Shown: piece by piece, positions 31,965-39,644 of the stretch
Position numbering within the stretch: position 1 is the first letter of the stretch
How the letters are laid out: each line of letters opens with the position of its first letter
Origin: Streptomyces sp. SA15
Lineage (GTDB): Bacteria > Actinomycetota > Actinomycetes > Streptomycetales > Streptomycetaceae
NCBI RefSeq assembly: GCF_002291145.1
Contig: NZ_NTGE01000094.1
Location: 45,551-109,550, forward strand
Length of the DNA stretch: 64,000 nt
Reading direction: 5' to 3'
The notes under the pieces: model-generated
Seen by the model: only the letters and a program-made list of their open reading frames with translations
Databases searched by the model: none
Told to the model about the DNA's origin: nothing
Translations under genes and position numbers: made by a program

Positions 31965-32605
31965 CCCTGCTTGCGCGACCGCCGGTCCAGCGCCAGCGAC
32001 AGTTCCGCCTCCACCACGCTCTGAGCCAGCGGTCGTAGCCGCTGGAGGTCCTCCTCGGGGCCGTGGCGCAGGATCAGGTCGGCGAAGAGGTCGGCGAGCG
32101 CGTCGGCGTGTGCGCGGACGTGTTTGCCCGCCGCCAGGACCTCCGCCAGCGGGATGCCCTCGCGGACCAGGGCCGAGGAGACGTCGAGGAGGCGGCGGCT
32201 GATGTGGACGATCTCATCGCCGTCGGTGGCGAGGTAGCCGAGGTCCAGGGCGGCGGAGAAGTTCTCGGGGGTGACCTCGCCCTCGAAGCGGGCGGCGAGT
32301 TCCTCGGGGGTGAGGCGGACCGGTTCCTCCTCGGTGGGGGTGCCGACGCCGAGGAGTTCACCGACGTTGCGGCCGTGCTCGAAGGCTTCCGCCAGTTCGG
32401 CGATGCCGCTCAGGGTGTGGCCGCGTTCCAGCAGCGCGGAGATGGTGCGCAGGCGGGCCAGGTGGCTGTCGTCGTACCAGGCGATACGGCCCTCTCGGCG
32501 CGGCGGCCGGATCAGCTTGCGCTCGCGGTAGAAGCGCAGGGTGCGGACCGTGATCCCGGCCTCCCTGGCCAGCTCCTCCATGCGGTATTCACGCTTGTCT
32601 GCCAC
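31952..32605 (-). CDS. MerR-family regulator
   Basis: The 217-residue protein has an N-terminal MerR winged helix (MEELAREAGITVRTLRFYRERKLI..PPRREGRIAWYDDSHLARLRTI). A dimer helix and a C-terminal region of about 130 residues rich in Leu, Ala, Glu and His follow; no metal-binding cysteine is present. So it belongs to the MerR proteins that sense organic ligands or control redox genes. It is divergent from the BVMO-SDR pair across about 140 bp with a perfect palindrome at 32702-32719, so it likely controls that pair. The GTG start at 32605 has only a weak ribosome site. Confidence 0.85.
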   Translation of the reverse strand: MADKREYRMEELAREAGITVRTLRFYRERKLIRPPRREGRIAWYDDSHLARLRTISALLERGHTLSGIAELAEAFEHGRNVGELLGVGTPTEEEPVRLTPEELAARFEGEVTPENFSAALDLGYLATDGDEIVHISRRLLDVSSALVREGIPLAEVLAAGKHVRAHADALADLFADLILRHGPEEDLQRLRPLAQSVVEAELSLALDRRSRKQGQRL

Positions 32606-32701
32606 GCCCGCACCCTATGTCGTACCCTCGGTAACTTTCCTCGCCCGTTTTCCTCGCACGTCCCCTACCCATCGGTACGGAGCTGCTCTAACCTCCCATT
32701 G

Positions 32702-32719
32702 CGCCAGTGTTCACTGGCG
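32702..32719. promoter_or_regulatory. Perfect inverted repeat before the BVMO gene, candidate MerR site
   Basis: CGCCAGTG-TT-CACTGGCG is a perfect 8-bp inverted repeat with a 2-bp centre. It lies 27 bp before the monooxygenase ATG and just before its AAGGAGG site. MerR regulators bind such dyads; a repressor site is equally possible at this position. Confidence 0.6.
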
Positions 32720-32746
32720 GAGTCGTCGGGGCAAGGAGGCCACGGG

Positions 32747-34249
32747 ATGACCGAGCATGTGCGGGTGGCGGTGATCGGGTCCGGGTTCGGCGGGCTGGGG
32801 GCCGCCGTACGGCTGCGACGCGAGGGTGTCACCGACTTCGTCGTCCTGGAGCGGGCGGACAGTGTCGGCGGGACCTGGCGGGACAACAGTTATCCGGGGT
32901 GCGCCTGTGACGTGCCGTCCCATCTGTACTCGTTCTCCTTCGCGCCCCATGCGGAGTGGCCGCGCACCTTCTCCGGGCAGCGGCACATCCGCGCGTACCT
33001 GGAGCACGTGGCGGACGTGTTCCGGCTCCGGCCCCACATTCGCTTCGACTCCGAAGTGAAGACGATGACTTGGGACGGCGAGAGGCTGTGCTGGGACATC
33101 GAGACGACCAGGGGCTCGCTCTCCGCGGACGTCGTCGTCTCCGCCACCGGGCCGCTGTCCGACCCGAAGATCCCGGACATCCCGGGGCTGGACTCCTTCC
33201 CGGGCAAGGTGTTCCACTCCGCCCGCTGGGACCACGACTACGACCTGCGCGGCAAGCGGGTCGCGATGGTCGGCACGGGCGCGTCCGCGATCCAGATCGT
33301 GCCCGCCATCCAGCCCCTCGTGGACCGACTCACCCTCTTCCAGCGCACCCCGCCGTGGGTGATGCCCCGCGTCGACCGCCCCATCAGCGGCGCCGAGCGC
33401 GCCCTGCACCGGGCCCTGCCCTTCACCGCCCAGCTCCGCCGGGGACTGCTGTGGGGCATCCGGGAGTTGCAGGTGCAGGCGTTCACCAAGCGCCCGGGCG
33501 AGCTCGGTCTGGTCGAGCAGTTGGCCAAGCGTCACATGGCCCGCTCCATCAAGGACCCGGCCCTGCGCGCCGAACTCACCCCCGACTACCGCATCGGCTG
33601 CAAGCGGATCCTGCTGTCCAGCGACTACTACCCGGCGCTCGCCCGGCCGAATGTCGACGTGGTCGCGAGCGGGCTGAGCGAGGTCCGCGGTTCGACGGTG
33701 GTCGCCGCCGACGGGAGTGCGGCCGAGGTCGACGCGATCGTGTTCGGTACGGGCTTCCACGTCACGGACATGCCGATCGCCGATCGGGTGGTGGGCGCGG
33801 AGGGGCGGACGCTCGCCGAGTCCTGGGCGCGGGGCGGCGGGATGGAGGCGCTGCGGGGAGCCTCGATGCCCGGATTCCCCAACTGGCTGACCATCATCGG
33901 GCCCAACACCGGCCTCGGGAACTCCTCGATGATCCTCATCATCGAGTCCCAGCTGAACTACATGGCCGACTTCGTACGGCAACTCGGCGTCCTCGGCGGC
34001 CGGGTCGCGCTCGACGCCCGCCCGGGCGCCTTGCGCGCCTGGAACCGACGGGTGCAGGAGCGCATGCGGCGCACGGTGTGGAACACCGGCGGCTGCACGA
34101 GCTGGTACCTGGACGCGAACGGCCGCAACACCACCATCTGGCCGGGGACGACGACCGAGTTCCGGCGGGCGACGCGGCGGGTGGACCTGGGGGAGTACGA
34201 CGTCCTGCGGGTCCCCGTGCCGCAGAAGGCCGCGGAGGTGAGCGCGTGA
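32747..34249 (+). CDS. Flavin monooxygenase, Baeyer-Villiger type
   Basis: The 500-residue protein has two Rossmann motifs: GSGFGGLGAAVRL near residue 12 for FAD and GTGASAIQIVPA near 180 for NADPH. Between them is the Baeyer-Villiger fingerprint FxGxxxHxxxW as FPGKVFHSARWDHD (about 147-160). The ATG-like FGTGFHVTD segment is also present. Relatives insert oxygen next to ketones, turning them into esters or lactones. AAGGAGG is 7 nt before ATG 32747. The stop overlaps the SDR start (GTGA), so both are one transcript; an SDR often makes the ketone or handles the product. Confidence 0.92.
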   Translation: MTEHVRVAVIGSGFGGLGAAVRLRREGVTDFVVLERADSVGGTWRDNSYPGCACDVPSHLYSFSFAPHAEWPRTFSGQRHIRAYLEHVADVFRLRPHIRFDSEVKTMTWDGERLCWDIETTRGSLSADVVVSATGPLSDPKIPDIPGLDSFPGKVFHSARWDHDYDLRGKRVAMVGTGASAIQIVPAIQPLVDRLTLFQRTPPWVMPRVDRPISGAERALHRALPFTAQLRRGLLWGIRELQVQAFTKRPGELGLVEQLAKRHMARSIKDPALRAELTPDYRIGCKRILLSSDYYPALARPNVDVVASGLSEVRGSTVVAADGSAAEVDAIVFGTGFHVTDMPIADRVVGAEGRTLAESWARGGGMEALRGASMPGFPNWLTIIGPNTGLGNSSMILIIESQLNYMADFVRQLGVLGGRVALDARPGALRAWNRRVQERMRRTVWNTGGCTSWYLDANGRNTTIWPGTTTEFRRATRRVDLGEYDVLRVPVPQKAAEVSA

Positions 34250-35130
34250 GCAGGGCGAGTCTCGAAGGGCAGGTCGCCGTCGTCACCGGAGCGGCGCGGG
34301 GCGTGGGGGAGTTGCTGGCCCGCAAGATGTCGGCGCGCGGGGCGGCGGTGGCGTTGGTCGGGCTGGAGCCGGACGCGCTCAAGCGGGTCTGTGAGCGGCT
34401 GCACGGCGACAGCGACCACTGGTATGCCGACGTCACCGACCACGAGGCGATGGCCCGGGTCGCGCGGGAGGTCAAGGAGCGGTTCGGGAAGGTCGACATC
34501 GTCGTCGCCAACGCGGGCGTGGCCACCGGCGGGCCGTTCGTGGACTCCGATCCGGAGGCCTGGCGGCGGGTGATCGAGGTCAATCTGATCGGGTCGGCGG
34601 TGACGGCCCGGGCGTTTCTGCCGGTGCTGATGGAGAGCCGGGGGTACTTGCTCCAGATCGCGTCCCTCGCCGCCATCACTCCGGCGCCGATGATGACCGC
34701 GTACTGCGCGTCCAAGTCGGGCGTGGAGGCGTACGCGCACAGTCTGCGGGCCGAGGTCGGGTACAAGGGCGTGCGGGTCGGGGTCGGGTATCTGTCGTGG
34801 ACCGACACGGACATGGTGCGCGGGGCCGATCAGGACGAGGTGATGCGGGAGCTGCGGCAGCGGCTGCCGTGGCCGTCCAACAAGACCTATCCGCTGGGGC
34901 CGGCGGTGGACCGGATCGTGGCCGGGATCGAGCGGCGGTCGAGCCATGTGTACGGGCAGTGGTGGCTGCGCGGGATGCAGGGGGTGCGCGGGTATCTGCC
35001 GGGTCTCATCGGGACGGTGGGGCAGCGCGAGATGCGGCGGTTCGCGTCCCGGTTGGAGGGCATGCGGACGGGACTCGTCGGTGCAGGTGGGGCGGCGGAT
35101 GAGGAGGCCCGTGCTACGCACCGTAGTTGA
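34246..35130 (+). CDS. Short-chain dehydrogenase/reductase
   Basis: The 294-residue SDR has the cofactor motif TGAARGVG (residues 15-22), NAG in VVANAGVA, the catalytic Ser in IASLAA and YCASK as the Tyr-Lys pair. The C-terminal extension (GQWWLRGMQGVRGYLPGLIG) with aromatic and hydrophobic residues is seen in SDRs paired with flavin monooxygenases. The start is GTG 34246 overlapping the monooxygenase stop. The two gene products probably act in sequence on a hydrophobic ketone or alcohol. Substrate unknown. Confidence 0.9.
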   Translation: MSRASLEGQVAVVTGAARGVGELLARKMSARGAAVALVGLEPDALKRVCERLHGDSDHWYADVTDHEAMARVAREVKERFGKVDIVVANAGVATGGPFVDSDPEAWRRVIEVNLIGSAVTARAFLPVLMESRGYLLQIASLAAITPAPMMTAYCASKSGVEAYAHSLRAEVGYKGVRVGVGYLSWTDTDMVRGADQDEVMRELRQRLPWPSNKTYPLGPAVDRIVAGIERRSSHVYGQWWLRGMQGVRGYLPGLIGTVGQREMRRFASRLEGMRTGLVGAGGAADEEARATHRS

Positions 35131-35219
35131 TCGAAATGCGCACTGTGTCCGGCCGTGTGAATCTGGTCGAGGCCCCACTGGAGGGGCCGATCCCCGACCC
35201 ACTACGGGAGTGAACCCAC

Positions 35220-35432
35220 ATGGGTATGAAGGACCAGTTCCAGGACAAGTCCGAACAGTGGCAGCAGCAGGCCAAGGAGAAGGCGCAGCAGGCCCGCGAG
35301 CAGGCTCAGCAGCGCGGCAAGCCGGGCCAGGAGCGCGGCAAGCAGGGCGAGCGCATGCGGGACCGTGACGAGGAGACGGAGCGGCTTCGGCGGGAGGAAG
35401 AGGACCGTTTCAGCCAGGACTATGACGCCTGA
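35220..35432 (+). CDS. Small hydrophilic helical protein, unknown function
   Basis: The 70-residue protein is almost entirely Gln, Glu, Lys and Arg: DQFQDKSEQWQQQAKEKAQQ then repeats of QARE/QRGKPGQERGKQGE and a charged helix ending RFSQDYDA. It resembles CsbD-like or LEA-like hydrophilic stress proteins in composition, but no family can be assigned. The ATG has GGGAG 9 nt upstream and it is followed by a strong bidirectional terminator, so it is probably a genuine single-gene unit. Confidence 0.65.
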   Translation: MGMKDQFQDKSEQWQQQAKEKAQQAREQAQQRGKPGQERGKQGERMRDRDEETERLRREEEDRFSQDYDA

Positions 35433-35449
35433 CGCTCCGGCCTGAGCAG

Positions 35450-35480
35450 AAAGGGTGCCCCTCCACCGGGGGCACCCTTT
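35450..35480. terminator. Bidirectional terminator between convergent genes
   Basis: AAAGGGTGCCCC (35450-35461) pairs perfectly with 35469-35480, 12 bp, loop 7 nt. It lies 18 nt after the small-protein stop and 17 nt from the tricorn gene end. Confidence 0.85.
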
Positions 35481-35496
35481 CTCACGTACCGGGATC

Positions 35497-38400
35497 TCAT
35501 GTGCGCGGCGGCAACTTCGGCCTTGAACGGTCCGGTACGTGTCGGTAATCCGGAGGCGTCGCCGGGGGATTGGTCTCCAGGAGGTCCAACGCCAGCTGTA
35601 CCGCGTCGGCCAACTGCGCGTGCCGCCCCTCCGCCCAGTCCAGGGGGGTGCGCAGGACCTCCAGGTCGGGGAGGACGCCGTGGTTCTCCACGGACCAGCC
35701 GTACGCGTCGAACCAGGCCGCGTTCATCGGCACCGTGATCACCGTGCCGTCGCCCAGTTGGTGGCGGCCGGTCATGCCGACCACTCCGCCCCAGGTCCGC
35801 TGACCGACCACCGGGCCGAGTTTCAGCAGCTTGAAGGCGGCGGTGATCATGTCGCCGTCCGAGGACGTCGCCTCGTCGGCCAGCGCGACCACCGGGCCGC
35901 GCGGCGCGTTCGAGGCGTACGACACCGGCTGCGCGTCGCGGGTCAGGTCCCAGCCCAGGATCGTGCGGGTCAGCTTCTCCACCACCAACTCGCTGATGTG
36001 GCCGCCCGCGTTGCCCCGCACGTCCACGATCAGCGCGGGCCGGGACACCTCCATGCGCAGGTCCCGGTTGAACTGCGCCCAGCCCGAGCCCCCCATGTCG
36101 GGGATGTGCAGATAGCCGCACCGGCCGCCGCTCAACTCCCGTACCACGGCCCGGCGTTTGGCCACCCAGTCCTGGTAGCGCAGAGGGCGCTCGTCGACCA
36201 ACGGGACGACAGCCACGCGGCGCGCCCCGCCCTCCCCCTCCGCCGGTGTGAACGTCAGCTCCACCGTCGTACCGCCCGCCCCCGCCAGCAGCGGATACGG
36301 GCCCGCCACCGGATCCACCGGCCGGCCGTCGACATGGGTGAGCACCGCCCCCTCCCGGATGCCCGTGCCGGCCAGCGGGGAGCGGGCCTTGGAGTCGGAG
36401 GACTCGCCGGGCAGGATCCGCTTGACGACCCAACCCTCCTCGCGGCGGACGAAGTTGGCGCCGAGCAGGCCCTGCCGGCGCTGGTAGTGCGGCGGGCCCT
36501 CGTTGCGGCGGGCGGCGGCGACGTACGCGTGCGAGGTGCCCAGCTCGCCGAGCACCTCGCGCAGCAGGTCCGCGAACTCGTCCGGGGACGCGACCCGTTC
36601 GACCAGCGGGCGGTACTGGGCGAGCACCGCGTCCCAGTCGATCCCGCACATCCCCGGCTCCCAGAAGTACGCCCGGATGAGCCGCCCGGCCTCCTCGTAC
36701 GCCTGGCGCCACTCGGCGGCCGGGTCGACCCGGTGCAGGAGGCGGCGCAGGTCGATCCAGACCGTCGTGTCGGGGTCGCCCAGTTCGTTGGACGGCACCG
36801 CGCGCAGGTCGCCCTCGTCCACGACCACCAGCCGCGTACCGTCGCCGCTGACCGCGAACCAGTCCAGGTGCTCGACGAGTTCGGCCTTCTTCGCCTTGCT
36901 GATGTTGAAGTGTTCGAGGGTCGGCCGGCCGCTGGTGTCGTCCGGGTTCACGAACGTCTCGCCGAGCGCGCCGGAGATCGGCCAGCGCAGCCAGACCAGT
37001 CCGCCGCCCGCGACCGGGAACAGCGCCGAGTACTTGGAGGCGGCGACCGGGAAGGGCGTCACCCGGCTGGCCAGGCCCTCCACTTCGACGGTCACCGTGC
37101 CGTCGCCGCCCTCGTCCTCCTCCACCGGGTCCAGGCCCCCGGCGGCCGGGCGGCCCTCCGGGTTCAGCGCGAAGGGGGAGGGGGTGGCCGACGACAACGG
37201 CACCAGGTACGGCCGGCAGCCGAGCGGGAAGGACAGGTCCCCCGTGTGTACGTCGTACACCGGGTCGAAGCCGCGCCACGACAGGAACGCCAGATAGCGG
37301 CCGTCCCGCGTGAACACCGGGTTCTCGTCCTCGAAGCGGCCGTTCGTCACGTCGACGATCGACCGGTCCTTCATCCGGGCCATCTTGATCTGCCTGAGCG
37401 ACCTCCCGATCCCCGGATGCGACCACGTCAGCCAGGCCCCGTCCGGCGAGAAGGCCAGGTCGCGCACGGGCCCGTTGATCGACCGGATCAGCTCGGTCAC
37501 CTCGCCGCCCGCGTCCTCCGTAGCGTCGATCAGCAGCAGCCGTCCGTCGTGCGAGGCGATGGCGAGCCGTTCCCCCTCCGGATCGGAGACCAGCTCCAGG
37601 ACCCGCCCCAGCTCGCCCGACGCAAGCCGCCGAGGCGCACGGTCGCCCGTCGCCCGCGGCAGATAGGCGATCTCGATCGCGTCCTCGCCCTCCGCGTCCG
37701 TGACGTAGGCGACCTGGCCGCCCGAGCCGAGCATCTCCGGGAGCCGGACCCGTACGCCGGGGGTGTCGATGAGGGTGCGGGCGGGGCCGTCGCGGTGGGT
37801 CAGCCAGTACAGGCTGCCGCGTACGACGACGGCGCTCGCGCGGCCCGTCTCGTCGACCGAGAGGCCGTCGACGTGCTGGGTCGCCGGCACCTGGTACGTA
37901 CGGCGGCCCGCGCGCGGCCCGCCGATCCGGACGTCGAGCCGGCGCGGGACCGAGTCCGCGGCGAGGTCGTCGACGATCCACAGGTCGCCCGCGCACTGGT
38001 ACACCACCCGTGTGCCGTCACTGGAGGCGTGCCGGGCGTAGAAGGCGTCGTGGTCGGTGTGGCGGCGCAGGTCGGAGCCGTCGTAGGCGCAGGAGTAGAG
38101 GTTGCCGACGCCCTCGTGGTCGGAGAGGAAGGCGATGCGGCCACCGACGAACATGGGGGAGTGCAAGTGCCCCGGGAGGTCGGCGAGCAGCCGCTCCCCG
38201 TGCAGCCACAGGCGGCCCATGGCGCCGCCCCGGTAGCGCTTCCAGGCGGCCGGTTCGTGCGGCGGGGTGCCGGTCAGGAGCAGGGTCTTGTGCTGCCCGT
38301 CGACGTCGGCGACCTGGATGTCGGAGACCGGCCCCCAGGGCAGCTTGCGGCCGGGGTCGCCGTCGAGGTGGACCTTGTAGGCCCAGGTGAAGTACGAGAA

Positions 38401-38733
38401 GGGCTCGCCGTGCGAGGCGACGGCGAGGATCTGCCCGTCCGGGGTCCAGCCGCACACCTGGGTGTCCGGGGACCCCCAGTGCGTGAGCTGTCTCCCCGGC
38501 CCGCCGTCGACCGGTACCAGGTGGATCTCCGGGGCCAGGCTGCGCCAGCTCGTGTACGCGAGGTGGCGGCCGTCGGGCGAGAAGCGGGGGTGGCCGGTCT
38601 TGGTGCGGTCGACGGTGAGCCGCCAGGCGCGGCCCGGGCCGTCGAGGGGGGCCAGCCAGAGGTCGTCCTCGGCCACGAAGCACAGCAGTTCGCCGTTCAG
38701 ATGCGGCAGACACAGATAGCTCACCTCCCCCAT
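35497..38733 (-). CDS. Tricorn-type S41 protease
   Basis: The 1078-residue protein has tricorn architecture. Residues 1-660 form the beta-propellers, with recurring HPRFSPDGRHLAYTS, FLSDHEGVGNLYS and AFSPDGAWLTWS. A helical C1 region follows. A PDZ domain (about 755-850) contains EGAVLTHVDGRPVDP. The catalytic C2 part carries LIVDVRGNAGGH and DEATSSDGDMI (near 955-965), in which the second Ser is the nucleophile. It degrades peptides released by larger proteases. The ATG at 38733 is used; a GTG three codons later is an equal alternative. It is divergent from the TetR gene and shares a spacer with two palindromic operators. Confidence 0.92.
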   Translation of the reverse strand: MGEVSYLCLPHLNGELLCFVAEDDLWLAPLDGPGRAWRLTVDRTKTGHPRFSPDGRHLAYTSWRSLAPEIHLVPVDGGPGRQLTHWGSPDTQVCGWTPDGQILAVASHGEPFSYFTWAYKVHLDGDPGRKLPWGPVSDIQVADVDGQHKTLLLTGTPPHEPAAWKRYRGGAMGRLWLHGERLLADLPGHLHSPMFVGGRIAFLSDHEGVGNLYSCAYDGSDLRRHTDHDAFYARHASSDGTRVVYQCAGDLWIVDDLAADSVPRRLDVRIGGPRAGRRTYQVPATQHVDGLSVDETGRASAVVVRGSLYWLTHRDGPARTLIDTPGVRVRLPEMLGSGGQVAYVTDAEGEDAIEIAYLPRATGDRAPRRLASGELGRVLELVSDPEGERLAIASHDGRLLLIDATEDAGGEVTELIRSINGPVRDLAFSPDGAWLTWSHPGIGRSLRQIKMARMKDRSIVDVTNGRFEDENPVFTRDGRYLAFLSWRGFDPVYDVHTGDLSFPLGCRPYLVPLSSATPSPFALNPEGRPAAGGLDPVEEDEGGDGTVTVEVEGLASRVTPFPVAASKYSALFPVAGGGLVWLRWPISGALGETFVNPDDTSGRPTLEHFNISKAKKAELVEHLDWFAVSGDGTRLVVVDEGDLRAVPSNELGDPDTTVWIDLRRLLHRVDPAAEWRQAYEEAGRLIRAYFWEPGMCGIDWDAVLAQYRPLVERVASPDEFADLLREVLGELGTSHAYVAAARRNEGPPHYQRRQGLLGANFVRREEGWVVKRILPGESSDSKARSPLAGTGIREGAVLTHVDGRPVDPVAGPYPLLAGAGGTTVELTFTPAEGEGGARRVAVVPLVDERPLRYQDWVAKRRAVVRELSGGRCGYLHIPDMGGSGWAQFNRDLRMEVSRPALIVDVRGNAGGHISELVVEKLTRTILGWDLTRDAQPVSYASNAPRGPVVALADEATSSDGDMITAAFKLLKLGPVVGQRTWGGVVGMTGRHQLGDGTVITVPMNAAWFDAYGWSVENHGVLPDLEVLRTPLDWAEGRHAQLADAVQLALDLLETNPPATPPDYRHVPDRSRPKLPPRT

Positions 38734-38831
38734 GCTTCGCCGGGGGGACGGACCTGGTCAACTGGTGAAAAATCGGCGCACCGGCCGGCGGCCGGAAACT
38801 GCGGCCGGAAACCGCCGTGACGCGGGACACG

Positions 38832-38903
38832 AACGAAACAGTTTCGTTTCGCTTGAGGGTGCGCTACATTCTTCACGTAGCTTCACGTACGAAACCGTGT
38901 CGT
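38832..38903. promoter_or_regulatory. Two TetR-type palindromes between tricorn and TetR genes
   Basis: AACGAAAC-A-GTTTCGTT at 38832-38848 is a perfect 17-bp palindrome. ACGAAAC-C-GTGTCGT at 38889-38903 is the same site with one mismatch. Centres are 56 bp apart. The second lies immediately before the TetR ribosome site. Autoregulation is the obvious reading; control of the divergent protease is plausible. Confidence 0.8.
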
Positions 38904-38925
38904 CCGGAGTGGGAAGGTGAGCGGA

Positions 38926-39525
38926 ATGACTGAGGTCGCAACGGCGCGTCGCAGCCGGATCACCCCCGAGCGCGAGGCCGAGTTGTACCAGGCCGTGCTC
39001 GACCTGCTCCGGGAGGTCGGCTACGACGCCCTCACCATGGACGCCGTGGCCGCCCGCACGCGATCCAGCAAGGCCACGCTCTACCGCCAGTGGGGCGGCA
39101 AGGCCGATCTGGTGGTGAAGGCGCTCCGGCACAGTAAGCCGGGTTCGGCCGACGAGGTCGACACCGGCTCGCTCCAGGGTGACATGCACGCCCTCGCGTT
39201 GCGCGAGGACGACTGCACGATGGAGCAGAACTCCGCGCTGATGCGGGGTGTGGGCATGGCGATGCACAACCACCCGGATCTGCGTGAGGCGTTCCGGGCC
39301 CAGCTGATCGAACCGGAGATGGACGCGTTCCGACGTGTCCTTCAGCGCGCGGTCGACCGGGGCGAGATCCGTGCGGACTGCCCGGCACTGGAGTACCTGC
39401 TCCCCATGCTGATCGGGGCGTTCGCCGCCCGCACGCTGCTCGAGGAGCAGCCGCCCACCCAGGCCTTCATCATCTCGTACATCGACGCCGTGGTCCTCCC
39501 CGCCCTCGGCGCTCCCACCGCCTGA
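38926..39525 (+). CDS. TetR-family regulator
   Basis: The 199-residue protein has the N-terminal HTH of the family: YQAVLDLLREVGYDALTMDAVAARTRSSKATLYRQWGGKADLV. The ligand domain ends EQPPTQAFIISYIDAVVLPALG. The start is ATG 38926 (AAGG 8 nt upstream); GTG 38917 is possible and adds MSG. Two palindromes in the 5-prime spacer are probable binding sites. The downstream MMPL exporter lies 119 bp away on the same strand and is the usual kind of target for this regulator group. A short repeat of AGCACCTG-like units lies in the TetR-MMPL gap (39540-39575). Confidence 0.9.
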   Translation: MTEVATARRSRITPEREAELYQAVLDLLREVGYDALTMDAVAARTRSSKATLYRQWGGKADLVVKALRHSKPGSADEVDTGSLQGDMHALALREDDCTMEQNSALMRGVGMAMHNHPDLREAFRAQLIEPEMDAFRRVLQRAVDRGEIRADCPALEYLLPMLIGAFAARTLLEEQPPTQAFIISYIDAVVLPALGAPTA

Positions 39526-39644
39526 GTCCTCCCCGGTACTCAGCAGCACCTGAAGCACCCAGCAGCACCTGACGCGACCGCTCACGTCGTCGGGCTGATC
39601 CTCCCTGCCCTGAAGACCCACGACCTGACCGGGAGTACGCCTCC

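Noticed and set aside
35539..38820. A plus-strand open frame of about 1090 codons
   Set aside because: Fully antisense to the tricorn protease, Arg/Val/Gln-rich, without domain motifs or ribosome site.
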